Below, piece after piece: positions 17,731 to 24,629 of a stretch of 32,601 bases of DNA; position 1 is the stretch's first letter, and each line of letters opens with the position of its first letter. Source of the stretch: a bacterium (lineage in GTDB: Bacteria; Bacillota; Clostridia; Christensenellales; CAG-138); assembly GCA_022778545.1 (NCBI GenBank), contig JALFDW010000009.1, positions 1-32,601 of the forward strand, read 5' to 3'. The position numbers and the translations under genes were made by a program. The notes under the pieces were generated by a model. It was not told the DNA's origin and did no database searches. It was given only the letters and a program-made list of their open reading frames with translations.

Positions 17731-18633
17731 TCAGTCCACATCCTCCACGATCTGCTCGGGCCGCTCATCCAGAACGAACGGGTTCTTCAAAACGTTTCTG
17801 ATGTACTTAATGGCGGTGGAATAATAGAACCCATCGCAGATGCGTTCATCCATGACCCACATCAGCGTGATGAAGCGCCGCTCCTTGACCGTGCCATCCG
17901 CCTGCAGCTCATACTCTTTCTGCTTTGCGCCGAAGGAGCAGAACACAGGCACGTTGCCGAAGTCATACAGATGATGGAATATGGGCGGCACACCCAAAGA
18001 ACCCATGGACGTGATAAACATGGAGCCATGGAACGGGCTGACTTCTTCGAGCTTCTTCGGCAGGAGGCCGAAATAATCCATCGTTTTCAGGAACCAGACC
18101 GCAAACTTCAACAAAAGCCCCGGCACATAATTGAGGAGTTTGGCTGTTTTGTCAAAATCGCTCTCATTGTCGGCTTTGGAAAGTTCCACTTCTTTTTTGA
18201 TGAGCTCGTATACCTCCGATGCCGTTGCATCAAGCTCCGGGCGGATCTTGATGACGGTTTCAAGCGCATCGGAACGCATTTCCCGCTTGACCGTGAGGTT
18301 GATCGACACGCCGTTGCGCGCATAGACCTTCTGCCCTGCAATAAAGCGGTTCACAGCCGGCTTTTGCGAGAGGCTGCGCACATAGGCCGCAATGATCACA
18401 TGCATGATGCCAAAGCCGGCAAGGCCGTCATCATTGCGCTTATGGCGGATGTAGCGTTCGATCTCATCGATGTCGATGGTATCCATGAAATGGTTCGAGG
18501 AGGTATTCCGCGTAACCATGATATAAGGAGAAATGCGGGAAACTGCATCAAGCGAGCGCAGTTTCCGCCCATCGTTCCTGTCGCCCCAGCGACGCTTGCG
18601 TTTTGCGGGTTTTACGGTTTGTTTCTGTTCCAT
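17731..18633 (-). CDS. 2-oxoacid dehydrogenase E2-like acyltransferase fold protein, catalytic His replaced
   Basis: This 300-residue protein resembles the catalytic domain of E2 dihydrolipoyl acyltransferases, which is related to chloramphenicol acetyltransferase. It has no lipoyl or E1/E3-binding domain. Matching parts are the N-terminal RSLDAVSRISPYIMVTRNTS, GIMHVIIAAYVRSLSQKPAVNRFI, NLTVKRE, and near the end SMFITSMGSLGVPPIFHHLYDFG. The active-site motif HxxxDG appears as E263-R-I-C-D267-G268, so the catalytic His is Glu. The usual transfer chemistry is therefore doubtful. There are no E1 or E3 genes nearby. The basic N-terminus (KPAKRKRRWGDR) is unusual. The promoter lies at 18673-18702. 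Function unknown. Confidence 0.8.
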   Translation of the reverse strand: MEQKQTVKPAKRKRRWGDRNDGRKLRSLDAVSRISPYIMVTRNTSSNHFMDTIDIDEIERYIRHKRNDDGLAGFGIMHVIIAAYVRSLSQKPAVNRFIAGQKVYARNGVSINLTVKREMRSDALETVIKIRPELDATASEVYELIKKEVELSKADNESDFDKTAKLLNYVPGLLLKFAVWFLKTMDYFGLLPKKLEEVSPFHGSMFITSMGSLGVPPIFHHLYDFGNVPVFCSFGAKQKEYELQADGTVKERRFITLMWVMDERICDGFYYSTAIKYIRNVLKNPFVLDERPEQIVEDVD

Positions 18634-18672
18634 TGGTCGATGACTCCATATAAAAGTAAAATATATATTTGT

Positions 18673-18702
18673 ATTTTACTCTTATTGGTTGCATTCTGTC
18701 AA
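18673..18702 (-). promoter_or_regulatory. Promoter of the E2-like gene
   Basis: On the minus strand, a perfect TTGACA (complement of 18697-18702), 18 bases, TAAAAT (complement of 18673-18678). It lies just past the stop of the upstream iron-ADH-like gene, so the two are transcribed separately. Confidence 0.65.
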
Positions 18703-18717
18703 ACGCAAGAACGAACG

Positions 18718-19887
18718 TTATTCATCTTCTCCAAACGCGGCGTTAAGAAGTGCCTCGACCCGGTCGGCCTGTACATTACGCGGGTTCGCCTTCGCGCAGA
18801 AATCTTCCGCCACGCGCACTGCGGCCGTTCTTCTGCAGCGCAAAAACTCTTCCTCTGAAACGCCCATTTCCCTCAGCGTGCCCGGCAGGCCAAGCGTGGT
18901 GCGAAGGACCTCAATCTCCTCCGCGAGCGCCTGTGCAGCTTGTGCCTCCCCCCTTCCCCGAAGCCCCAGCGCACGGGCCAGGGCGGCATAGCGAGCACAT
19001 GCATCGGAATCCGCCGCATGAAAACGGATCACAAGCGGGAGGAAGATGCCCCTTACAGCGCCAGGCTGTGCGCGGCAAGCCTGAAAGATCCCGCAGCACT
19101 GGCGCGAAAGCGCATGCGTAAGCCCTGCCGCTGCGTTGGAAAACGCCATGCCCGCGAGGCACTGCGCATAATGGAGCTGCTCCTGCGCAGCACTTTCTCC
19201 GGCATACGCTCCGCAAAGAAAGCGAAGCGCAAGCTCGGCCGCTTTTTGTGCGGCTGCATCCGTAAACGGCGTGCTTTCAGGCGCGCAATAGGCGTCGGCT
19301 GCATAGGCAATCGTTTCCATTCCTGTCTCTGCGGCCATCGCTGGCAGCACGCCTGCGCTCATCGCCGGATCAATAAAAACGATGTCAGGAACGATTTCAT
19401 AGCCCATAGCAGCCCAGGCGCTTTGCTCCAGGGAACCTGAAAGTTCCGCAAATGCCGTTGCTTCCGGCGCGCCACCGCCAAACGAAGGAATGGCTGCAAA
19501 GCGCGCTTTCCGCCGGAGTTCGGGCAGGCCGAACGGGCGGCGCAGATCGCTGAGCACTGCCTCCGGGTATTCAAACAGGATCCACATCAGCTTTCCGGCG
19601 GAGATCGCCGCACTCCCGTGCGCAATGATCCAATCCGGCGCAAAGGCATGCATCTTGGCTGCACCTTCCGCAACCGCCTGTTCCGCCGCTTCCGGCCACT
19701 GCGATCGCAGCAGGCGCACCTCCATCCCCGTGCGCTGAAGCACAGCTTCCACGCGCGCGAGGCTCCCGTTTTGCTCCATATCGCCGCCGGCCGTGATAAG
19801 CATGGCGCGCTTTCCGCGAATCGTTGAAAGCCGCTCGATACACTCCCGGCCAAAATAAATATCCCTTGGTACGGTAAACCTCGGCAT
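18718..19887 (-). CDS. Iron-containing alcohol dehydrogenase homologue with altered metal site
   Basis: This 389-residue protein has the overall order of group III (iron) alcohol dehydrogenases: an N-terminal nucleotide-binding half (LITAGGDMEQNG, AHGSAAISAGKLMW, SFGGGAPEATAFAEL) and a C-terminal helical half. The metal motif usually read as DALTHAIEAY is ETIAYAADAY (191-200), so the Asp ligand is Glu and the first His is Tyr (195). The next His is kept (H258 in GLTHALS). The last, usually in a PHG motif, is replaced (QPG, 274-276). The GGGS cofactor loop is also changed to AHGS. Dehydrogenase activity as in the family is doubtful. The ATG at 19887 follows GGAGGG at about 8 bases. Confidence 0.82.
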   Translation of the reverse strand: MPRFTVPRDIYFGRECIERLSTIRGKRAMLITAGGDMEQNGSLARVEAVLQRTGMEVRLLRSQWPEAAEQAVAEGAAKMHAFAPDWIIAHGSAAISAGKLMWILFEYPEAVLSDLRRPFGLPELRRKARFAAIPSFGGGAPEATAFAELSGSLEQSAWAAMGYEIVPDIVFIDPAMSAGVLPAMAAETGMETIAYAADAYCAPESTPFTDAAAQKAAELALRFLCGAYAGESAAQEQLHYAQCLAGMAFSNAAAGLTHALSRQCCGIFQACRAQPGAVRGIFLPLVIRFHAADSDACARYAALARALGLRGRGEAQAAQALAEEIEVLRTTLGLPGTLREMGVSEEEFLRCRRTAAVRVAEDFCAKANPRNVQADRVEALLNAAFGEDE

Positions 19888-19949
19888 GATGTGCGCCCTC
19901 CTGCAAGCCCGAATTTCACCGTTTAGTGTGCTCCGGCCGGCGCGTTTTT

Positions 19950-19989
19950 ATCAGCGGCATATTATCTGCCGCGCCTGATTAGGTTTCAA
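19950..19989 (-). promoter_or_regulatory. Promoter of the iron-ADH-like gene with an overlapping dyad
   Basis: On the minus strand, TTGAAA (complement of 19984-19989), 17 bases, GATAAT (complement of 19961-19966). A dyad covers the -10 box: ATCAGCGGCA (19950-19959) pairs with TGCCG (19967-19971) and, after a CGC bulge, CTGAT (19975-19979). Confidence 0.55.
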
Positions 19990-20053
19990 AATGAGCTGCT
20001 AACGATATTCTGCATATTTATGCCAACAAGATATGGAGGCCGTGCCCTCATTT

Positions 20054-20644
20054 CTACAGCGCCGCACAGGCCGTGCAGCGTATGCCGTCATTTTGCGGCT
20101 CCACCGTCAGGCGGAACCCACCGCAGTTTTCCGTGCGGTTCGCACCGAAATCGGCGCGCATCTCCGTGTAGCGTTCCAAAAGGAGCATGATCGTCCCGCC
20201 ATGCGCCACCATGCCCACACGCCTGTATCCGCGGTTCACCGCGTCGAAAACTGCTGTCTCAAACGCCTCCGCAACGCGCGCGCGCATTGCAGCAAACGTC
20301 TCCCCGCCCGGGTAGCCTTCCCACTGCTCCTGCGCGAGCCATTCAAGATATGTCTTGTCCTGCGCCGCCATAAGCTCCGTATGCGTGCGGTTTTCCAGCA
20401 GGCCGAAATCCATTTCCCGAAGGCCGGGAACGGCCGTCTCCGGCACGCCGGGCCATAGGAGGGCCGCCGTTTCCCGCGCCCGCCGCAGCGAGCTTGCGTA
20501 TACATGTTCCACGGGCGGCATTTCGGCTGCACGCGCTTTTGCGAGCGCAATGCCTTCCGGCAGGAGCGGCGCGTCCGTCACGCCAAGGAAGCGGCGCTCC
20601 GGGTTTCCCACGGCGATCGAATGGCGGACGAGGATTACTTCCAT
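20054..20644 (-). CDS. cobC: Histidine phosphatase, probable alpha-ribazole phosphatase
   Basis: This 196-residue protein is of the phosphoglycerate-mutase-like histidine phosphatase family. The phosphorylated His is in LVRHS (R7, H8); SSLRRARETA (R54), E77 in LREMDFGLLE and H148 in VAHGG complete the site. As the last gene of a cob operon it most likely dephosphorylates alpha-ribazole 5'-phosphate or cobamide 5'-phosphate. The ATG at 20644 is chosen because the RHG-type motif starts at residue 6. It overlaps the end of the preceding gene by 10 bases. The usual RHGE/T motif reads RHSIAV, a tolerated change. The family alone does not fix the substrate; the operon does. Confidence 0.85.
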   Translation of the reverse strand: MEVILVRHSIAVGNPERRFLGVTDAPLLPEGIALAKARAAEMPPVEHVYASSLRRARETAALLWPGVPETAVPGLREMDFGLLENRTHTELMAAQDKTYLEWLAQEQWEGYPGGETFAAMRARVAEAFETAVFDAVNRGYRRVGMVAHGGTIMLLLERYTEMRADFGANRTENCGGFRLTVEPQNDGIRCTACAAL

Positions 20645-21006
20645 TGCGTTTCCCCTTTCAGCACCATCGGCACGCCGCAGAACAGGCGCACCACCTGTTC
20701 CGCATCCTTTGCAAGCATGCAGCAGATTCGCCCCACCGTTTCGCGCCATTCCCGCTCAAACCTGTCAACTGGCACCACGCCGCAGCCCACCTCATCGGAA
20801 ATGATGACCGCATGCCGTGCAAGCTCCGCAAGGATCTGTTCCTGCGTTTTCCCTTCCGCAAGCGCGCTGCGCACGACTTTCTGCAGGTTATTGAGCACGG
20901 GTTTTCCCACGCCGGGCGTGCAGGTTACGTCCTTCTCTGTATATTCGGTGTTGCGCAGCACCGCAGCAAGCTTCCCCTGCCCCATGCCGCCAATCACAAG
21001 AATCAT
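20635..21006 (-). CDS. Short CobU-like P-loop protein
   Basis: This 123-residue protein has a P-loop (GGMGQGKLA, 6-14) and a CobU-like C-terminal half: IISDEVGCGVVPVDRFEREWRETVGR, then AEQVVRLFCGVPMVLKG. It lacks the middle block of CobU (YIAT, D-x-E, RHR..R, W..E) that carries the guanylylated His, so it is unlikely to be a complete kinase/guanylyltransferase. A full CobU gene is two genes upstream in the same operon. It overlaps cobS by four bases (ATGA) and cobC by ten. It may be a cobinamide kinase without the transferase step, or an accessory ATPase. Function is inferred from position and homology only. Confidence 0.75.
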   Translation of the reverse strand: MILVIGGMGQGKLAAVLRNTEYTEKDVTCTPGVGKPVLNNLQKVVRSALAEGKTQEQILAELARHAVIISDEVGCGVVPVDRFEREWRETVGRICCMLAKDAEQVVRLFCGVPMVLKGETQWK

Positions 21007-21779
21007 AACAGCCCTCCGATCTTTTCCGCAAGAACGACCGCAAACAGGCACGCAAGTTCGCACACCTGAACGAAATATCCCGCAAGGTCGCCCGTTGCGC
21101 CGCCGAACTCGCGGTATGCCATCAGGCGATAATGCAGAAACGCAAGCCCCGCCGCAGCCACCGCGGCACCGCCTGCAAACGGCGCGCGCCAAAGCATCAT
21201 CCCTGCGGCAGCTATGATCCAAAGCACAGACACAACGCGCACAATACACACATCCGAAGCATCGCGGAACGCGGCAAGCAGGCCGTCCTTCCGCGCGCCG
21301 CGAAACGTGACCACCGCAAGCGCGGAAAGCCCCCGGGAAAGCACCGGGCAAAGCGCAAGGACGAGCGTTTCAGCGCTCGCAAGCGGCGCTTCGTGCCAAA
21401 GGCCGAAAGCAAGCAGCAGATATGCGCCGCAGGCAATCACCGCAAACGCACCCGCCCGCGGGTCTTTCATGATCTCAAGCTTCTTTTCGCGCGGGGCGTG
21501 CGATGAGCGCGCATCCGCCACATCGCAAAAGCCATCCATGTGGATGCCGCCCGTCACCGCAAGCGGAAGAACCGTCAAAAGCGCGGCCGCAAGCGTGCGG
21601 GAAAACGAAAGCGCCTCGGAAAGAGCGATCAGGCCGAACATCAACAGGCCGATCACCCCGCCGATCGCCGGGAAAAAGCACATCGCATACGCCATGTTTT
21701 CCTCCCGCCATTCTACCTGCGGCGCAGGGATCTTGGAATACATCGTAAGCGCCATGCAGAACGAGCGCCAAAGCTTCAT
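21003..21779 (-). CDS. cobS: Adenosylcobinamide-GDP ribazoletransferase (cobalamin synthase)
   Basis: This integral membrane enzyme joins adenosylcobinamide-GDP and alpha-ribazole (or its phosphate) to form the cobamide. The 258 residues fit the family. GGIHMDGFCDVADA (D82, D86, D90) is the metal and substrate motif, followed by KLEIMKDPRAGAFA. Hydrophobic helices lie around 33-60, 62-79, 110-130 and throughout the C-terminal half. The ATG at 21779 overlaps the cobU stop (ATGA), and its own stop overlaps the next start in the same way. A start 13 codons upstream would overlap cobU further and lacks family similarity. Confidence 0.95.
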   Translation of the reverse strand: MKLWRSFCMALTMYSKIPAPQVEWREENMAYAMCFFPAIGGVIGLLMFGLIALSEALSFSRTLAAALLTVLPLAVTGGIHMDGFCDVADARSSHAPREKKLEIMKDPRAGAFAVIACGAYLLLAFGLWHEAPLASAETLVLALCPVLSRGLSALAVVTFRGARKDGLLAAFRDASDVCIVRVVSVLWIIAAAGMMLWRAPFAGGAAVAAAGLAFLHYRLMAYREFGGATGDLAGYFVQVCELACLFAVVLAEKIGGLL

Positions 21780-22300
21780 AACAATTCCTTTCCTTTCCAA
21801 ACAACAGGGATGCCGCATACGACCTCCACAACAGCATCCGCAATCTCCGCAAGCATGCGGTTCACCGTACTGAGCGCCGCAAGATACGCTTCGGTTTCCG
21901 GCGCATACCGGATACCGTCGGAAAACAGCTCATTCGTGACGATGACGGTCAGTTCCGCCCGTTCCCGCAGGCGCAGCACGCCCGCCAAGATCCGTTCGGG
22001 AAGCCCCTCCGCACCCGCACCGCCAAACATCTCGTTTGCAACGAGGTTGGACATGCACTCAAGCAGCGCGGAGCCGCCGGAGGGCAACGCCGCTTCCCTG
22101 AGGCCGCGCGGGCACTCGAGCGTCGTGAACCCCTTCCCTGCGCGCATCGCACGGTGACGTGCAGCGCGGCGCTCCCCCTCCGCGTCGAAGATCTCCATCG
22201 TGGCGATATAGGTCCGCGCTTCATGCCCGGCGCGCACGATCAGGCTTTCCGCATATTCCGATTTCCCGCTGGCGGCACCGCCCGAAACCAGGATCAGCAT
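21776..22300 (-). CDS. cobU: Adenosylcobinamide kinase / guanylyltransferase
   Basis: This enzyme phosphorylates adenosylcobinamide and then transfers GMP to it. The 174 residues match the normal size. The P-loop is GGAASGKS (7-14). YIAT (31-34), the acidic FDAEGERR, and RHRAMR with the probable guanylylated His (H49) follow. FTTLE (E62) and the late block TNELFSDGIRY are typical; the latter takes the place of the usual SNEVG.G motif. The ATG at 22300 follows AGGAGG (22305-22310). The short spacing after cobT and the overlap with cobS indicate one operon. Confidence 0.93.
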   Translation of the reverse strand: MLILVSGGAASGKSEYAESLIVRAGHEARTYIATMEIFDAEGERRAARHRAMRAGKGFTTLECPRGLREAALPSGGSALLECMSNLVANEMFGGAGAEGLPERILAGVLRLRERAELTVIVTNELFSDGIRYAPETEAYLAALSTVNRMLAEIADAVVEVVCGIPVVWKGKELL

Positions 22301-22309
22301 CTTGCCTCC

Positions 22310-23365
22310 TTATGACTGCGGCGTATAGGCCGCAACGTGGATCTCCTCAAACGTGCGCATTTCATCGTAAACGGCAAGTGCCATGTCAAGAAGCGGCATG
22401 GCCGCGACCGCGCCCGTCCCCTCACCCAGGCACATCTCCGCACAAATGAGCGGCTTCAAGCCGAGCGCATCGAGCACAAGCATGCCCGCCGGCTCTTTGG
22501 AAACATGGCTTGCAAGCAGGAACTCCCGGCAGGCCGGGCACATGCGCGCCGCAGCAAGCGCAGCCGCAGCCGAAATAAAGCCGTCCAACAGCACCGGAAC
22601 GCGGTAAAGCGCACCGCCGAGGCACACGCCGGCAAGCGCGGCGATATCCAGCCCGCCCAGGCAGCGAAGCACCGAGAACGCATCCTGAGCATCGGGATGA
22701 TTCACCGCGATCGCCCGGGCGATCGCATCCTTTTTGCGGCGCAGCCCTTCGTCGGAAAGGCCCGCACCGCGCCCTGTTACACTTTCAATGTGCGCGCCCG
22801 TAAGCATGGCCGTCACAGCGCTTGCGGTCGTCGTATTCCCGATCCCCATCTCGCCCAGCGCAAACATGCCGTATCCCTCTGCTTTCTTTTCGCGCACCAG
22901 GTCGATTCCGACGTTGATCGCGGCCATGGCCTCCGCTTCCGTCATCGCAGGTTCCAGGGCAATGTTGCGGGTTCCGCGCCGGATATTCCGGTCAAGCACC
23001 GCTTCCGCCACAGGCCGCGCAACGCCCACATCCACTGCGATCACGTCCGCCCCTGCGACGCGCGCCATGCGGCAGACGCTGGAATCCCCCTTTGCGGCGT
23101 TTTCCGCCACGATGGCCGTCACATCCTGCCCTGTCTGCGTCACGCCCTCCGCGACGACGCCATTATCCGCGCACATCATCAGGACAGCCCGCTTTCCGAG
23201 CATAACATCCGCACTGCCTGTGATGCCTGCGATCCGTACCACCGCATCCTCCAAAAGGCCGAGGCTGTGCAGCGGCTTTGCAATCGCGTCCCACCGCCTG
23301 CGGGCCATTTCCATCGCGGCAGTATCAAGCGGCAGGATCTCCCGTTCTATTTCATAAAGCGTCAT
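22310..23365 (-). CDS. cobT: Nicotinate-nucleotide--dimethylbenzimidazole phosphoribosyltransferase
   Basis: CobT activates the lower-ligand base by swapping nicotinate for benzimidazole or a similar base, giving alpha-riboside phosphate. The 351 residues fit the family. The catalytic Glu is E315 in LGEGTGA. GEMGIGNTTTASAV (171-184) is the phosphate-binding signature, and GRGAGLSDEGLRRK and GGLDIAALAG are further family blocks. Near the N-terminus ADNGVVAEGV (66-75) differs from the more common ADHG form; the lower-ligand choice may differ but this is not decisive. The ATG at 23365 follows AAAGGAGGA (23372-23380). It is the first gene of the operon. I see no cobalamin riboswitch upstream; the leader is only about 50 bases. 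Confidence 0.95.
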   Translation of the reverse strand: MTLYEIEREILPLDTAAMEMARRRWDAIAKPLHSLGLLEDAVVRIAGITGSADVMLGKRAVLMMCADNGVVAEGVTQTGQDVTAIVAENAAKGDSSVCRMARVAGADVIAVDVGVARPVAEAVLDRNIRRGTRNIALEPAMTEAEAMAAINVGIDLVREKKAEGYGMFALGEMGIGNTTTASAVTAMLTGAHIESVTGRGAGLSDEGLRRKKDAIARAIAVNHPDAQDAFSVLRCLGGLDIAALAGVCLGGALYRVPVLLDGFISAAAALAAARMCPACREFLLASHVSKEPAGMLVLDALGLKPLICAEMCLGEGTGAVAAMPLLDMALAVYDEMRTFEEIHVAAYTPQS

Positions 23366-23420
23366 TGCGCGTTCCTCCTTTGCCCGGCGGCACATACAGT
23401 GCCACATGTTTATCTTCATA

Positions 23421-23472
23421 ATAGTACCCTTTTTTATTGAAAAATCCAAGTGGGGATGTGATAATAACCGTA
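23421..23472. promoter_or_regulatory. Interlocked divergent promoters of the cob operon and the TIM-barrel gene
   Basis: Minus strand: TTGGAT (complement of 23444-23449), 17 bases, TACTAT (complement of 23421-23426), for cobT. Plus strand: TTGAAA (23437-23442), 17 bases, extended -10 TGTGATAAT (GATAAT 23460-23465); the ATG at 23472 is at the expected start of transcription. The two -35 boxes are one base apart, so the polymerase sites exclude each other. Confidence 0.6.
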
Positions 23473-24425
23473 TGCTTACACTGACAAACATCGTTGACAA
23501 CCTTGAAATGCTCTCCGGCAGCACGGAAGAAAGCCTCCGCGCTTATCTTGCCGCATGTGGACTTGACGGTTTTGAAGCCATCCGCTGCGGTGCGCATGCA
23601 CCGGCGCTTACGCCAGGCCTCGTGCGGGGCGTTCACCTCGTCTTCTGGGCGGATTGGGTGGATTTCTGGCGCGGCGACACAAAGGCGCTCCTGCAAAAAT
23701 TCGGCTCGCGCGCCGCATGGGAAGCCTATTACGGCTGCAGTACGCCGGAGGGTCTCGTCACCCAATATGAAGCGGAGCTTGCCTATGCAAAAGCGATGGG
23801 AGCAAGCTATATCGTGTTCCATGTCTCGGACGTTTCGCCGGAGGAAACGATGACTTACCGCCGCTTTCATTCCGACGAAGCGGTGATCGATGCCTCCGCA
23901 GAGCTTCTCAACCTGCTTTTCAAGGGGAAGGACTACCCGTTTGAACTGCTGTTGGAAAATCTCTGGTGGCCCGGGCTCACGATGACTTCCCCCGCTATGA
24001 CGGAACGCATGCTTTCTGCGGTGCAATATGTAAAGACCGGCCTGCTGCTGGATACCGGGCACCTGTTCAACGCTAACCCGGAACTTCCCGATGAAGCCGC
24101 CTGCCTTGCGTTTGCGCACGATATGCTTTCCCTGCACGGTGCGCTTTCCTCGCGCATCCGCGGCATGCACCTGCACGGTGCGGCTACGGGCAGCATCGTC
24201 CGGGAGATGCTCGGCACGGCCCCCGCACTCGCGGAAGATTTTCCCGGCCGCTTCGCACAGGCTTACGATTGGGTGACGCGCATTGACCCGCATTGCCCGC
24301 TCACTGTCCCCGGTGTGCGGGAACTTGTCGCGCGCGTTTCGCCGGAATACCTCGTGCTGGAGCTCGCAGGCGGAAGCCTTGATGCACGCAGGGCAAAAAT
24401 AGAGCGCCAGCTTGCTGCGCTTTGA
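23472..24425 (+). CDS. TIM-barrel protein of the sugar-phosphate isomerase / AP-endonuclease 2 superfamily
   Basis: This 317-residue protein is of the xylose-isomerase-like TIM-barrel superfamily. Candidate metal ligands fall where the superfamily has them: E162 in LLLENLWWPG, D194 and H197 in LLLDTGHLF, H233 and H235 in GMHLHGA, and E318-like ends in VLELAGGS. Members include sugar isomerases, endonuclease IV and many uncharacterised enzymes. The substrate is not readable. It is divergent from the cob operon and shares its promoter region, which hints at, but does not prove, a linked role. The start at 23472 has no ribosome site; the mRNA is probably leaderless. A longer upstream frame would run through the promoter. 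Confidence 0.78.
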   Translation: MLTLTNIVDNLEMLSGSTEESLRAYLAACGLDGFEAIRCGAHAPALTPGLVRGVHLVFWADWVDFWRGDTKALLQKFGSRAAWEAYYGCSTPEGLVTQYEAELAYAKAMGASYIVFHVSDVSPEETMTYRRFHSDEAVIDASAELLNLLFKGKDYPFELLLENLWWPGLTMTSPAMTERMLSAVQYVKTGLLLDTGHLFNANPELPDEAACLAFAHDMLSLHGALSSRIRGMHLHGAATGSIVREMLGTAPALAEDFPGRFAQAYDWVTRIDPHCPLTVPGVRELVARVSPEYLVLELAGGSLDARRAKIERQLAAL

Positions 24426-24629
24426 TTACCGAAAAAACGGAAGCACTAGAGGGTTGCTCGGCAATGCTGAGCGCAGCTTTCAAGTTTCCGCATTCACACA
24501 TAAGTTCGACATTTTTCCCGCTTTCTTTTCTCATTCTGATAAGATATAATAATTATCATCAAAGTTCCCATTTTTTCGTTTCTGTTTTTTGCGTGCGTTT
24601 TAACCACATCTGACAAAGGAGGGATGTCC
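24426..24629 (+). promoter_or_regulatory. Intergenic region with the cas operon promoter
   Basis: A perfect TATAAT (24545-24550) has a weak -35 (TTTCTT, 24522-24527) 17 bases away. TGATAA (24537-24542) and TTATCA (24553-24558) form a dyad on both sides of the -10, a possible operator. A small hairpin GCTCGGC-AAT-GCTGAGC (24454-24470) follows the upstream gene. The leader to cas3 is pyrimidine-rich, about 70 bases. Confidence 0.55.

Noticed and set aside
23366-23471. Cobalamin riboswitch before cobT
   Set aside because: The gap is about 100 bases, filled by two promoters, and none of the conserved riboswitch boxes is present.
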